Origin: Rhodococcus zopfii NBRC 100606 = JCM 9919
GTDB lineage: Bacteria; Actinomycetota; Actinomycetes; Mycobacteriales; Mycobacteriaceae
Direction of reading: 5' to 3'
DNA length: 52,981 nt
Assembly: GCF_001895025.1 (NCBI RefSeq)
Contig: NZ_BCXI01000050.1
Span: 1-52,981, forward strand
A program made the translations under genes and the position numbers. Below, piece by piece: positions 34,351-43,738 of this stretch; within the stretch, counting starts at the first letter, position 1, and each line of letters starts with the position of its first letter. The notes beneath the pieces are model-generated. The model was not told the origin of the DNA and ran no database searches. It was given only the letters and a program-made list of their open reading frames with translations.

Positions 34351-35820
34351 GTGTCCGAAACCGGCCCGTACGCGCAGATCCGGGAGACCCACACGTCGGT
34401 GGTGTTCTTCGTCGGCGACCGGGTGCACAAGATGAAGAAGCCGCTCGACCTCGGTTTCCTCGACAATCGCACCCGTGCGGCGCGCGAGAGCATGTGCCAC
34501 CGCGAGGTCGATCTCAACCGTCGGCTGGCGCCCGACGTATACCTCGGGGTCGCCGACGTCCACGGCCCCGACGGGCAGGTCTGCGAGCACCTCGTCGAGA
34601 TGCGGCGCCTGCCGGACGAGCGCCGGCTGGCCGCGCTCGTGGCGCGTGGCGAGAACATCGACTCCGTCGTGGACTCGGTGGCCCGGCAGATCGCCGGGCT
34701 GCATGCCGAATCGCCGCAGGACCCGGCAATCGACCGATGTGCGACCGTGGATTTCCTGACGGACCTGTGGAGTCAGAGCCTCGACCATCTCGAGCGGCTT
34801 CCGGTCGGGATCGACGCCGCCGCGGTGCTCGCGAAAATCCGCACGTCCGCGACCCGGTACTTGGAGGGGCGGGGGCCGCTGTTCGCGGCGCGCATCGCGG
34901 ACGGTCGTGCCGTGGACGGGCACGGCGACATGCTCGCCGACGACATCTTCTGCCTCGACGACGGCCCGCGCATCATCGACTGCCTCGAGTTCGACGACGA
35001 ACTGCGTTACGGCGACGGTGCACTCGACATCGCGTTCCTCGCGATGGACCTCGAACGGCTCGGTGCCCGCGACTCCGCGCACCGGCTGATGAGGGCGTAT
35101 GCGGAGTTCTCCGGGGACGCGTGTCCCGCAACGCTGATGCACCACTACATCGCCTACCGGGCGTTGGTGCGTGCGAAGGTCACCGCGCTGCGCCACGATC
35201 AGGGCGACGCGGCGTCCCGGGAAGTGTCGCTCGGGCTGCTCGGGCAGGTCGCCCGTAACCTCGACCGCGGACGGGTCCGGCTCGTCCTCGTCGGTGGTCT
35301 GTCCGCGACCGGCAAGACCACCGTGTCGCGGCTGGTCGGGGAGCACCTCGACGCGGTGGTGCTGCGCAGCGACGTCATCCGCAAGGAACTCGCGGGCCTC
35401 GATCCTACGACCGATGCGAGCGCCGACGTCGATTCCGGGTTGTACACGCGGGAACACACCGACGCGACGTATGACGAATTGCTGCGGCGCGCGAGGATCG
35501 CGCTGTCGTTCGGGACGTCCGTGGTGCTCGACGCGACGTGGCTGTCCGAGTCGCGGCGTGCCGAGGCGCGACGAGCCGGCGCCGAGGCGACCGCCGACGT
35601 GATCGAGATCGAATGCTGTGCCGACCCGGCAGTTCTGTTGCGCCGCATCATCTCCCGGCGGGAGCGCGGGGACGATGCTTCCGACGCGACACCCGCGGTG
35701 CTCGATGAGCAGCTGCACCGTCGGGAGGAGTGGCCGACCGCCCAGGTGATCGACACGACCGACGGCACACTGCCCGACACCGAACGCCTCGACGGGATGG
35801 TCGGTCCGGGCCCCTGGTGA
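34351..35820 (+). CDS. APH-like kinase/AAA ATPase fusion, Rv2004c-like
   Basis: Encodes 489 residues from GTG 34351, with GGAGG 6 bases upstream. Residues 1-310 resemble an aminoglycoside-phosphotransferase fold: VGDRVHKMKKPLDLGFLDN, RAVDGHGDMLADDIFCLDD (catalytic HGD) and IIDCLEFDDELRYGDGALDI. Residues 310-489 form a P-loop kinase with LVGGLSATGKTTVSRLVGEH (Walker A), VVLRSDVIRKEL and VVLDATWLSE. The same fusion is known as Rv2004c of the mycobacterial dormancy regulon. The phosphorylated substrate is unknown. Universal stress and flavodoxin genes nearby strengthen the stress theme. Confidence 0.8.
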   Translation: MSETGPYAQIRETHTSVVFFVGDRVHKMKKPLDLGFLDNRTRAARESMCHREVDLNRRLAPDVYLGVADVHGPDGQVCEHLVEMRRLPDERRLAALVARGENIDSVVDSVARQIAGLHAESPQDPAIDRCATVDFLTDLWSQSLDHLERLPVGIDAAAVLAKIRTSATRYLEGRGPLFAARIADGRAVDGHGDMLADDIFCLDDGPRIIDCLEFDDELRYGDGALDIAFLAMDLERLGARDSAHRLMRAYAEFSGDACPATLMHHYIAYRALVRAKVTALRHDQGDAASREVSLGLLGQVARNLDRGRVRLVLVGGLSATGKTTVSRLVGEHLDAVVLRSDVIRKELAGLDPTTDASADVDSGLYTREHTDATYDELLRRARIALSFGTSVVLDATWLSESRRAEARRAGAEATADVIEIECCADPAVLLRRIISRRERGDDASDATPAVLDEQLHRREEWPTAQVIDTTDGTLPDTERLDGMVGPGPW

Positions 35821-35904
35821 CGGTGGATGAGGACCGGGTTGACGGTGTGTGAGGACAGCCTCGCATTGCTACCGCGTTGTGCCGCAGCGTTCTAGCCTGA
35901 CGGA

Positions 35905-36630
35905 GTGTCAACTCGCGAATCCACCGACCGTCCCGTCCACGAACCGCACGGGACGGGTACCGCCGCGAAGCTGAACTGGCTGCGCGCGGGTGTCATGGGG
36001 GCCAACGACGGCATCGTCTCGACGGCCGGTCTCGTGGTGGGTGTCGCGGCGGCGAGCACCGAGGTGTCGGCGATCCTCACCGCCGGGTTCGCGGGTCTGT
36101 CGGCGGGAGCGGTGTCGATGGCGCTCGGCGAATACGTGTCGGTCAGTACGCAACGAGACACCGAACGGGCGATGCTGCGGTTGGAGCGCCGGGAGCTCGA
36201 GGAGACGCCGGAAGCGGAACTCGAGGAACTGACCGGGCTGCTGCAGGCCAAGGGTCTCGGACCGGACACCGCGCGCGCGGCGGCGAAGGAACTCACCGAA
36301 CGCAACGCGCTGGCCGCGCACGCGGAGGTCGAACTGGGAATCCGCCCGGACGAACTGGCGAATCCGTGGGCGGCGGCGTTCTCGTCGGCGGTGTCGTTCA
36401 CGATCGGTGCGCTGGTGCCGCTGCTGGTGGTGGTGCTGCCGCCGGAGCATCTGCGGATCCCGATCACATTCGTGGCGGTGCTCTTGGCGCTGGCTCTGAC
36501 CGGGTCTATCAGTGCGCGTCTGGGTGGTGCCCGGCGCGGGCGGGCGGTGCTGCGGGTCGTGGTCGGCGGTGCGATCGCGATGGCTGTCACGTTCGCGGTC
36601 GGCTACCTGTTCGGCACCGCGACGGGCTGA
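35905..36630 (+). CDS. VIT family protein (iron/manganese transporter)
   Basis: Encodes 241 residues from a GTG. The VIT1/CCC1 fold is seen in LRAGVMGANDGIVSTAGLVV (first helix), GFAGLSAGAVSMALGEYVSV (second helix), a polar middle with the glutamate-rich metal-binding helices (EETPEAELEELTGLLQAKGL), and three C-terminal helices ending in AVTFAVGYLFG. Such proteins export or store Fe2+ or Mn2+ away from the cytoplasm. It stands 84 bases after the ATPase gene and could be co-transcribed. The tandem repeat array follows 19 bases downstream. Confidence 0.86.
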   Translation: MSTRESTDRPVHEPHGTGTAAKLNWLRAGVMGANDGIVSTAGLVVGVAAASTEVSAILTAGFAGLSAGAVSMALGEYVSVSTQRDTERAMLRLERRELEETPEAELEELTGLLQAKGLGPDTARAAAKELTERNALAAHAEVELGIRPDELANPWAAAFSSAVSFTIGALVPLLVVVLPPEHLRIPITFVAVLLALALTGSISARLGGARRGRAVLRVVVGGAIAMAVTFAVGYLFGTATG

Positions 36631-36649
36631 CGAAGGTCTCGCCGGCCCG

Positions 36650-36812
36650 CCGCGGCCCGAAGGACGCCGCGCAGATAGTGCCGCGGCCCGAAGGACGCCG
36701 CGCAGATAGTGCCGCGGCCCGAAGGACGCCGCGCAGATAGTGCCGCGGCCCGAAGGACGCCGCGCAGATAGTGCCGCGGCCCGAAGGACGCCGCGCAGAT
36801 CATGCCGCGGCC
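36650..36812. repeat. 31-bp tandem repeat array
   Basis: Five head-to-tail copies of a 31-bp unit beginning ccgcggcccgaaggacgccg start at 36650, 36681, 36712, 36743 and 36774. The first four are identical; the fifth differs by two or three bases near its end, and a short sixth (ccgcggcc) follows. Each copy can fold as GCGGC-N9-GCCGC. The array fills the gap between convergent genes. There are no spacers, so it is not a CRISPR. Confidence 0.92.
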
Positions 36813-36817
36813 GGGTG

Positions 36818-37708
36818 CTACGTGTTGCGGGCGATCAGGACCGGGCAGGGGGCCTTGTGCACCAGGTTCTGGCTGGTCGAGCCGAGCAGGGCTGCGGCGA
36901 ACTGGCCGCGGCCATGGCTGCCGACGACGACGAGCTGTGCGTCGTCGAGCTGGCCGAGCAGAACCTTCGCAGCGGGTCCGCGTTCGACGACGCGGCGCAC
37001 CTCGACGTCGGGGTACTCGTCCTGCTTGCCGGCGAGTGCTTCCGCGAACACCGCGGTTTCCGATTCCTGCACCGCGTCCCAGTCCACGAGCGCCGCGGTC
37101 GCACCGGTGCCGAGCGCCGCGTCGCCGATCCAGGAATGCGCCGCGACGAGCGGCACTCCGAGGGCGTCCGCGAGCTTGAAGGCGTGTGCCACTGCCGTGC
37201 TGGACAGTTCGCTGCCGTCGACACCGACGACGATCGGCTTGTCGTTCGGCAGCGGGTTCGTGTTGTCGCCGCGCCACACCACGACAGGGCACGGTGCGTG
37301 ATTGGCGATGCGCAGCACGGTGGAACCGAGCAAGAAGTTCTCGATCGCTCCGGCGCCGGTCGCGCCGACCACGACGACGTGGGCGTCGTCGGCGGCCTCG
37401 AGCAGCGAGTTGGTGGCGGGGCCGGGGCCGATGTAGCTCTCGACCGTGAGGCCGGGCTGTTCGGCGCGGATCAGGTCGCTGACGTCGGCGAGCAGCTTCT
37501 CGCCGTCGGCCCTGAGCTGATCGAACATCTGGGACTGGATGAGCACCGCGGACTCGCTGTAGAAGATGCCCTCGCTGGGGAGTGCGTGGACGAGGCGCAG
37601 GGGGAGATCCAGTCGGGCGGCGAGGGCTGCGGCCCACCGGGCGGCGGCGGCGGCGGTAGCGGATCCGTCCAAGCCTGCGACGACGGCCTTGGTCACGTGT
37701 GTGCTCAT
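36818..37708 (-). CDS. Universal stress protein with two UspA domains
   Basis: Encodes 296 residues from ATG 37708 with GGAGG 9 bases upstream. Both Usp domains keep the ATP-binding pattern G-2x-G-9x-G-S/T: VVVGATGAGAIENFLLGSTV (first) and VVVGSHGRGQFAAALLGSTS (second). Each is preceded by a Walker-like strand (VVAGLDGSATAAAAARWAAA and VVGVDGSELSSTAVAHAFKL). This tandem-domain, ATP-binding type is abundant in the mycobacterial DosR regulon (Rv2005c and relatives). No DosR-like box was found directly upstream. The stop codon is 6 bases from the tandem repeat. Confidence 0.9.
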   Translation of the reverse strand: MSTHVTKAVVAGLDGSATAAAAARWAAALAARLDLPLRLVHALPSEGIFYSESAVLIQSQMFDQLRADGEKLLADVSDLIRAEQPGLTVESYIGPGPATNSLLEAADDAHVVVVGATGAGAIENFLLGSTVLRIANHAPCPVVVWRGDNTNPLPNDKPIVVGVDGSELSSTAVAHAFKLADALGVPLVAAHSWIGDAALGTGATAALVDWDAVQESETAVFAEALAGKQDEYPDVEVRRVVERGPAAKVLLGQLDDAQLVVVGSHGRGQFAAALLGSTSQNLVHKAPCPVLIARNT

Positions 37709-37840
37709 GGGTAGTGCCTCCATTCTCGTGAGGTGCACGACGAGCTTATCCGTTGCTGTTGCTGTGGCCGGTTGTCGGGCGGATTGCGCTGTCGGGGCGG
37801 GATGCACCGGGGTGGCGGTGCGCCCGCGCTCGCCGGCTGG

Positions 37841-38175
37841 TCACCGCGCGAGCGCGTCCTCGTCGCGATCGAGGGGATCGCGATCCAGCGGTACGAGTCC
37901 GTCGTCGTCCACGCGGAACGCGCTGTCGCACAGTCGGAGACTGGAGGGCCGGTGCGTTATCCACAGAACGGTGCGGTCCGCCCAGACGGCTGCAGGCGTT
38001 CGAGCACGCGGTTCTCCATTCTCTCGGCGACCGGGCTCGTTCCCTCATCCACGATGACGACCTGCCCGTCGTGGAGGATTGCGCGTGTGAGGGCGAGTCG
38101 TTGGCGTTGGCCGCCGGACAGTTCCGCACCGCGTTCGCCGACCCCGGTGTCCAGTCGGAAGCCGTGGCAGCTCAC
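37841..38175 (-). pseudogene. ABC exporter ATPase C-terminal remnant
   Basis: [20 protein letters not shown] and [20 protein letters not shown] give the signature loop and Walker B of an export-type ABC ATPase. The frame is then broken by a single lost base near 37985: the continuation [20 protein letters not shown], including the H-loop, reads in another frame to a TGA at 37841. The N-terminal membrane domain and Walker A are missing. The type and the neighbouring fragment suggest a siderophore export/import locus. Confidence 0.75.
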
Positions 38176-38177
38176 GG

Positions 38178-38507
38178 GTCCGTGGATCCCGAGCAGATCC
38201 CCGCGGCGGACCCGGACCTGGCGATCATCACCCCCGGCACGGGGGTGAATCCGCCGGCCTGACTGCCGACCCCGAGCAGGTCGTGCGGACCGACCCCGAT
38301 GCTGTCCTCCTGGTGGACATGCTCGGCGCCGACCGGGACTCGTTCGTGCCGTTGCTGTCGAACCCCGCGGTGAGCGAACTGGCCGCGGTGCGCGGCGACC
38401 GAGTTCTCGTGCTCGACGGGAAGCAGGCTCAGGCCCTCGGTCTGCAGACGACGGCAGAAGGAGCACAACGGATCCGGGATTGGCTGGCCGGTCTCGACCG
38501 ATCCTGA
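38178..38507 (+). pseudogene. Siderophore-binding protein (FecB-like) C-terminal remnant
   Basis: Rightward sequence reads [20 protein letters not shown], shifts frame near 38255, then continues [40 protein letters not shown] and [20 protein letters not shown] to a stop at 38507. This is the C-terminal lobe of a periplasmic iron-siderophore-binding protein. Signal peptide and N-terminal lobe are absent. It abuts the ABC remnant in opposite orientation, so a deletion has fused two ends of a former transport locus. Confidence 0.65.
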
Positions 38508-38545
38508 CCGTTACGGTTCGCACCGCCGCGCACCGGGACAGGGGG

Positions 38546-39553
38546 TCACGGCACGAGCACCGCTGCCCCGGCGAAGCGGCCCGCGGACAGGTCCGCGAGT
38601 GCCCGGTCGGCCCGGTCGAGCGGGTACGGGGTCGTGGTGACGTGCAGGCGGTGTTCGCCCGCGAACGTGAGGAATTCGCGCGCGTCGCGGCGGGTGTTCG
38701 CGGTGACGCTGCGAACCGTCTTCTCCCGGAACAGGTGTCGTTGATAGTTCAGGGTCGGCACGTCGGTGAGATGGATGCCGGCCAGGGCGAGGGTTCCGCC
38801 CGCGTCGAGAGCTTCGAGTGCGGTCGGCACCAGTTCCCCGGCCGGGGCGAACAGGATCGCCGAGTCGAGCGGTTCCGGAGGTGCGTCGTACGCGCCCTGC
38901 GCCGACGACGCACCGAGGTCGAGTGCGAGCCGCTGCGCCTCCTCACCGCGGGTCATCACATGCACCCGGCTGCCTCGCGCGAGCGCGACCTGCGCGGTCA
39001 GGTGTGCACTCCCGCCGAAGCCGTAGATGCCGAGCGTGCCGCCGCGCGGAACCTCCGCGCGCAGCAGTGCGCGATAGCCGATGATGCCCGCACACAGCAA
39101 CGGCGCCAACGTCTGCGGGTCGTACCCCGAGGGCAGCGGCAATGCGAAATCTGCCGGAACAGTAGCGAATTCTGCGTATCCGCCGTCGGCGTCCCAGCCG
39201 GTATAAGTGGAAGCCGGGCACAGGTTCTCGTCGCCGCGCAGACAGTACCGGCACCGCCCGCATGTGCTGCGCAGCCACGGAATCCCCACCCGGTCACCGA
39301 CCGCATGCGACCCGAGGTCGCCACCGATCACCTCGGCGACCACCTCGTGACCGGGGACGACATGTCGCCGGTGCACCGGCAGGTCGCCCTCGGCGACGTG
39401 CAGGTCGGTGCGGCACACGCCGCACGCGAGCACCCGCACGAGCAGCTCGCCGTCCCCCGGTTCGGGCAGCGGCTCGCGAACCGCGCGCAGCGGACCCCCG
39501 GCCACGGGTCCCGGAGTCTGCACCCGCCAGGCCCGCATCCTCTGCTCGGTCAT
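38546..39553 (-). CDS. Zinc-dependent alcohol dehydrogenase
   Basis: Encodes 335 residues from ATG 39553 with GGGGAA upstream. Catalytic zinc ligands lie in [17 protein letters not shown] and [12 protein letters not shown]; the structural zinc site is [15 protein letters not shown] (about residues 98-112). The cofactor-binding turn reads [20 protein letters not shown], where the usual GxGxxG is altered, as in other AdhA-like (Rv1862-type) actinobacterial enzymes. It probably interconverts primary alcohols and aldehydes with NAD(P). Stands 13 bases after the CYTH-CHAD gene and may share its promoter. Confidence 0.86.
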   Translation of the reverse strand: MTEQRMRAWRVQTPGPVAGGPLRAVREPLPEPGDGELLVRVLACGVCRTDLHVAEGDLPVHRRHVVPGHEVVAEVIGGDLGSHAVGDRVGIPWLRSTCGRCRYCLRGDENLCPASTYTGWDADGGYAEFATVPADFALPLPSGYDPQTLAPLLCAGIIGYRALLRAEVPRGGTLGIYGFGGSAHLTAQVALARGSRVHVMTRGEEAQRLALDLGASSAQGAYDAPPEPLDSAILFAPAGELVPTALEALDAGGTLALAGIHLTDVPTLNYQRHLFREKTVRSVTANTRRDAREFLTFAGEHRLHVTTTPYPLDRADRALADLSAGRFAGAAVLVP

Positions 39554-39566
39554 GTCGATTCCCCGA

Positions 39567-41105
39567 TCACTTCCACAAGGGCTTTGCCGCGCGCAGCGCT
39601 TCCTTCCACGCGGCGTCGAGGTGCACCGCCTGCGCTTCACCGAGCAGCACCTCGTGCTGATACGCGATGCCGAGGCCGAAGCTCGACTCGGCGGCGTGCC
39701 CCTGCTCGGACACGATGTCCAGCAGGTGCTCTCGCGCGACCACCGAATCCTGGAACTCGCCGAGGAGATCCTGGAAGGCGTCGAAATGATCGAGTGCCCG
39801 GCCCGCACGCTTGGGATGCAGCGGACGGATCACCTCGATGGCGTAACGCATCCGCTTGGCGCCCTTGCGGGCCCGGTGCATCAAGGCGTCGCGTTCGTCC
39901 GGCGTCTCCGCATCACCGACGGCACGGACCCGCTTCGAGACCGTCTTCGCGAGGTCTTCCAGCGACCCTGTCAGGTCCCGGGCCTTGACCTTGCCGGTCT
40001 TGCGGGAGGTCTCCGGTGCGGCGGTCAGCCCCGCGAGCAGGGCATCGAGCGCGAGCAGCATCTGAAGGTAACGATCGGAATCGAGGGTCACGGCGGCCTC
40101 GATCGCCGCGATCTCCGACTGCCTCGAGAAGTACTCGTCGATGCGGGCCTTGGCGGGTTCTCGATGCGATTCCACCGGGATCTCGGCGACCCGATCGAGC
40201 AGCCGCTCCCACTGCACCTCGAGATCGCGGGACGGGCTGAGCCGGCGGCCGAGCCACCGCAGCTCCTCGACCACCGCCTCGTCGAGGGCGAGGTCGCCGG
40301 CGTAGGTCTGCAGGGCGCTGCGCGCGCGGCGGGCGGCCTTGCGCATGCTGTGCACGGCGTCGGGGGCCGCGCGCCGCACCGCGATGTCGGTGAGCTCGAG
40401 TTCGCGTAGTTCGGCGGCCAGATAGTCGCGCAGATACCCGGCGGGGCCGCCGACCACCGGATCGGCAGGGAGCAGATCACCGAGAACCCGGTGCAGCTTG
40501 GACGGGCTCGGCGAGCGCTCGATCCCTTCCGCGGTGAGCCGGTCGTCGACGGCGTCGAGCAGGCCCGCACCACCCGGTTGCCTCGTGCCGTTCCCGCCGA
40601 GTTCGACCTCGATCTCGCGCCACTGCACCTGCACGTCGTCGGCGCCGCGCACCGCGGTGACGTCGTCGACGACAATCTCGGCGAGCGTCGTCCCGTCGAC
40701 TCCTGTCGCGCGGATGCGCCGACGGGAGGTGGTGAGCAGGGCGGCGAGTTCGACGGGCAGATCGCGCCGCACCCCTCGCAGCAGGCCGAGCAGTTCGGCC
40801 GGTGGCGTGCCGGTGGCGTCACCGAGAGGAAAGCGCAGTTCGGTGCGGGTGTCGAGTCCCGAGGGCAGCTTCAGATGCCAGCCGGCATCGTCGCCACCCT
40901 CCCGTCGGCGCAGGGTGATCCCCGCGCGGAGCAGTCGCAGATCCCTCGTGTCGTAGTACTGGGCGGACAGCTCGACGCGTTCCTCGGCGAGCGCCTCGAC
41001 TCCCGGCAAGCCGGACAGATCGGGGAGAGTCAGATCTGCGTCGGCGGTGTACTTGCGCTCGGTTTCCTCTACCGTTTCGATACCCGACGGTTTCGTCGTC
41101 CCCAC
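39567..41105 (-). CDS. CYTH and CHAD domain protein
   Basis: Encodes 512 residues. The N-terminal CYTH domain has the signature ExExK-like EETERKY (residues 9-15) and later strands [13 protein letters not shown] and [10 protein letters not shown], and would bind a triphosphate in a metal-lined tunnel. The C-terminal CHAD domain (from about 220) is a helical bundle rich in histidine and basic residues, with [20 protein letters not shown] and [24 protein letters not shown] domains bind polyphosphate. The fusion points to polyphosphate or triphosphate handling. It is followed by alcohol dehydrogenase with a 13-base gap. Confidence 0.9.
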   Translation of the reverse strand: MGTTKPSGIETVEETERKYTADADLTLPDLSGLPGVEALAEERVELSAQYYDTRDLRLLRAGITLRRREGGDDAGWHLKLPSGLDTRTELRFPLGDATGTPPAELLGLLRGVRRDLPVELAALLTTSRRRIRATGVDGTTLAEIVVDDVTAVRGADDVQVQWREIEVELGGNGTRQPGGAGLLDAVDDRLTAEGIERSPSPSKLHRVLGDLLPADPVVGGPAGYLRDYLAAELRELELTDIAVRRAAPDAVHSMRKAARRARSALQTYAGDLALDEAVVEELRWLGRRLSPSRDLEVQWERLLDRVAEIPVESHREPAKARIDEYFSRQSEIAAIEAAVTLDSDRYLQMLLALDALLAGLTAAPETSRKTGKVKARDLTGSLEDLAKTVSKRVRAVGDAETPDERDALMHRARKGAKRMRYAIEVIRPLHPKRAGRALDHFDAFQDLLGEFQDSVVAREHLLDIVSEQGHAAESSFGLGIAYQHEVLLGEAQAVHLDAAWKEALRAAKPLWK

Positions 41106-41245
41106 CCGGTCCTCCCATTCCTGCGGTGTTCACCGCCGAGATCTGCGGCGGCGTCAGCACACGGCTGTCTCAGCCCACACTGCCACCGTAGGTGGGGAAA
41201 TGTCCTGAGCGAAACGGTAGTTTCGGGTCGCAGGGCCGCCGGATA

Positions 41246-41259
41246 GAGACTTTGGACCC
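41246..41259 (+). promoter_or_regulatory. DosR-box-like sequence
   Basis: GAGACTTTGGACCC agrees with GGGACTTTnGTCCC at 11 of 13 fixed positions. It lies 60 bases upstream of the flavodoxin start, a usual distance for DosR sites. It also lies within the region where the CYTH-CHAD promoter must be. Confidence 0.4.
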
Positions 41260-41319
41260 TGTTTTGCGGTGAGATGGGCGGGTGATCATGGACGTACGCG
41301 GGTGCTCTGGAGGCTTTGG

Positions 41320-41922
41320 ATGAGAATTCTGGTGTCGGCGGCGAGCAGGCACGGTTCGACCGCAGAGATCGCCACGGCACTCGGAGCGGCGCTGCGCGAC
41401 CGCGGTGCGCTGGTCGATGTCGTCGAACCACACGACGTGGGAGATGTGACCGATTACGACGCGGTCGTGCTCGGTAGCGCCGTCTACCGCGGGCGCTGGC
41501 TGCGCCCGGCGAGGGAGTTCGTCGACGCCCACGTTGCGGAGCTGCGCCGACGGCCGGTCTTCCTCTTCTCGTCCGGACCGATCGCGGATCAGGACTGGCC
41601 GGTGAACAATCCCTATGACGTGTTCAACGTGCGCCACCGCACGGGGGCCCGGGAGCACCGCATGTTCGCGGGCAAGCTCGATCCCGAGGCGTTGAGCGTG
41701 GGGGAACGGATGCACGTGCGGATGTCCGGGGGCCGGGCCGGCGACTTCCGCGACTGGGACGCCGTCGGGGGATGGGCCGGGACGATCGTCGAAGCGGTGT
41801 CCGACCGTGAAGCTGCATCCGACAGCGAAGCGGTGTCCGGCCGCGAGGTGGTGTCCGACGACGACACGGTCTCGCCCACCGGCGCCTCCGACGATGCGCG
41901 GACCGGCGAGCAGGGTCGTTGA
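41320..41922 (+). CDS. Flavodoxin domain protein
   Basis: Encodes 200 residues from ATG 41320 (GGAGG upstream; a longer frame starts at 41269 but lacks a ribosome site). The FMN-binding loop is SAASRHGSTAEIATALGAAL (residues 5-24), then DYDAVVLGSAVYRGRWLRPA and VFLFSSGPIADQDWPV, as in protoporphyrinogen-oxidase-like flavodoxin domains (HemG type). The last 45 residues are a low-complexity acidic tail (SDREAASDSEAVSGREVVSD). A redox role is likely. The DosR-like box upstream suggests induction under low oxygen. Confidence 0.82.
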   Translation: MRILVSAASRHGSTAEIATALGAALRDRGALVDVVEPHDVGDVTDYDAVVLGSAVYRGRWLRPAREFVDAHVAELRRRPVFLFSSGPIADQDWPVNNPYDVFNVRHRTGAREHRMFAGKLDPEALSVGERMHVRMSGGRAGDFRDWDAVGGWAGTIVEAVSDREAASDSEAVSGREVVSDDDTVSPTGASDDARTGEQGR

Positions 41923-41977
41923 GGCGAGCGGGGTCATCGAGGTTGGGCCGACTCGGGGGCTGGATCAACGGGTTGGG

Positions 41978-42484
41978 TCAACTCGCCGGATTCCGGTAGT
42001 GCTCGGCGAGTTCGGCCGCGCGATCCCACGGTGACCAGTCCACCGGGCGTCCCGCGAGCTGCGCTTCGACGACCTCGAAACCGGCGTGCCACCCCGCGCC
42101 GTGCGCGTACGCGTTCTCCTCGTCGTCGGTGGTGTGCGTCAGCGTCAGCCAGCAACCGCCGCTGCCGTCCGGCACCAGTTCCCAGTGCAGGACATCCGCG
42201 TCCCACATGATCTCCAGGACGCGCGCCGGACGGACCGTGATGACGGTGCCCTGCGAGATCGGGCCGATGGGCAGCGAAAATCTGCGGATCTGCTCCTCGG
42301 TCGTGGTGAACTGCAGCGGCGCGCCCGGCTCGAGGACCAGGTCGACCCGGGCGGGGAACCACGCGCCGAGCAGATCCGGATCGGTGATCACCTTCCAGAC
42401 CTGCTCCGGCGGCTGAGGAAACGCACGTTGGAAACGCAGCGCCACCCGGCCGTCGTAGGTACGGGAAACGGTGCCGATATCCAT
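41978..42484 (-). CDS. SRPBCC family protein (AHSA1-like)
   Basis: Encodes 168 residues from ATG 42484, GGAGG 6 bases upstream. A longer frame would overlap the RluA gene and has no ribosome site. The START/Bet v1-like fold is shown by LRFQRAFPQPPEQVWKVITD, LLGAWFPARVDLVLEPGAPL and the C-terminal AHGAGWHAGFEVVEAQLAG. Members bind hydrophobic ligands or act as co-chaperones; no specific role can be given. It lies 29 bases after the pseudouridine synthase and may be co-transcribed. Confidence 0.82.
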   Translation of the reverse strand: MDIGTVSRTYDGRVALRFQRAFPQPPEQVWKVITDPDLLGAWFPARVDLVLEPGAPLQFTTTEEQIRRFSLPIGPISQGTVITVRPARVLEIMWDADVLHWELVPDGSGGCWLTLTHTTDDEENAYAHGAGWHAGFEVVEAQLAGRPVDWSPWDRAAELAEHYRNPAS

Positions 42485-42513
42485 GGGTTCCTCCAAGACA
42501 TGAGCCCGTGTCA

Positions 42514-43434
42514 TCAGCGGGGTCCTGGTGTGCTGTGCCTCCATGCTGCCAGGTTTCGTCGGCTCGCGAAGTATCTCCGGCTACCCGAAAATGGATCGTC
42601 GAATTCGATCTTGCGTGCCAGCAACCGCAGTGGCTGCGAAAAGTCTTGTGGCGCAATATCTTGCACCGCCGGATACAGTGGATCGCCGAGGATCGGAATT
42701 CCGAGGGAATTCATGTGCACACGTAACTGGTGGGTCTTTCCGGTCCTCGGCAGCAGCCGATAGCGGGCGACCGTGCTGTCGGTGTCGAGCAGTTCGACCC
42801 GGCTGATCGCGTTGATCTCGCCGGGAACCTCTCGCGCCTGCAGCACCCCGCGCTGCTTCTCGATCCGGCTGCGGACCTCCCGCGGGAACGTGAGGTCGCT
42901 CGCGGCGGGGGCGAGCGCCTCGTATTCCTTGTGGACGCGCTGTTCCGCGAACAACGACTGGTACGCGCCTCGCGCCCCCGGCCGGACGGTGAACACCAGC
43001 ACGCCGGCGGTGAGGCGGTCCAGTCGGTGAGCGGGACTGAGTTCGGGCAGATCAAGTTCCCGCCGCAGCCGCACCAGCGCGGTCTCGGTCACCCATCCGC
43101 CGCGCGGCATGGTCGCCAGAAAGTGCGGTTTGTCCACTACGAGCAGATTCTCGTCGCGGTGCAGGATCTCGACGGCGAACGGCACCGTTACCTCGGCCGG
43201 CGGGTCGCGGTACAGGTACACGAACTCGCGCGCGGCGAACGCAGTGGTGTCGGTGATCGAGGTGCCGTCGCCGGCCACGACCTCACCGAGCGCGACCTTC
43301 TCGCGCAGGCGCGCGGCGTCGTGCGGGAACCGCGCCACCAGGTATTCGAGCACCGTGGTCCAGTCCCCCGCGTCGGGCAGACGCAGCCTGGACGGATTCA
43401 GGCCGTCGCGGACGGGGAGCGGGGTGGAGGCCAC
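42514..43434 (-). CDS. RNA pseudouridine synthase, RluA family
   Basis: Encodes 306 residues. It isomerises uridine in rRNA or tRNA. The catalytic aspartate is D139 in SPAHRLDRLTAGVLVF. Other family blocks are ILHRDENLLVVDKPHFLATM (about 90-109), PRTGKTHQLRVHMNSLGIPI and LGDPLYPAVQD. No separate S4 domain is visible; the first 80 residues hold a short extension as in the Rv3300c-type proteins of actinobacteria. The modified RNA site cannot be predicted. Confidence 0.88.
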   Translation of the reverse strand: MASTPLPVRDGLNPSRLRLPDAGDWTTVLEYLVARFPHDAARLREKVALGEVVAGDGTSITDTTAFAAREFVYLYRDPPAEVTVPFAVEILHRDENLLVVDKPHFLATMPRGGWVTETALVRLRRELDLPELSPAHRLDRLTAGVLVFTVRPGARGAYQSLFAEQRVHKEYEALAPAASDLTFPREVRSRIEKQRGVLQAREVPGEINAISRVELLDTDSTVARYRLLPRTGKTHQLRVHMNSLGIPILGDPLYPAVQDIAPQDFSQPLRLLARKIEFDDPFSGSRRYFASRRNLAAWRHSTPGPR

Positions 43435-43609
43435 ATCGACACGGTAGTGGCCGCGCCGTGTGCGCAGATCGGGTGCCTCGCCTCACGGTCACCTGCCCGA
43501 CGACCACGGCGGAAAGCGTCGACACAACCACGACATTTCGGTATCCCACAGGTCACGGAACGGTACTGACCGAGAAGAACGGAGACCGTAGCGATACGCT
43601 GAGACGCCG

Positions 43610-43626
43610 GTAACAGATATGTAAGA
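43610..43626 (+). promoter_or_regulatory. Direct repeat upstream of the mycolyltransferase-like gene
   Basis: GTAACA (43610) and GTAAGA (43621) are spaced one helical turn apart. Direct repeats of GTAACA/GTCACA type are reported for the response regulator MtrA, which controls fbpB in mycobacteria. TAGCGATACGCT at 43589 could be the -10 region. The remaining 300-base interval shows nothing else. Confidence 0.35.
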
Positions 43627-43738
43627 GTGACCGACAGACGTTCAGGCACCCCACCGGGGGTGCCGTGGCCCGCTGCAGTGACGCGAGCGCGGCCGGTGTC
43701 CGACCCGAGGACACGCAGACACACAAGGGGAGCTTGGT

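Noticed and set aside
36650..36812. CRISPR array
   Set aside because: The 31-bp units are directly joined with no spacers, and no cas genes are present.
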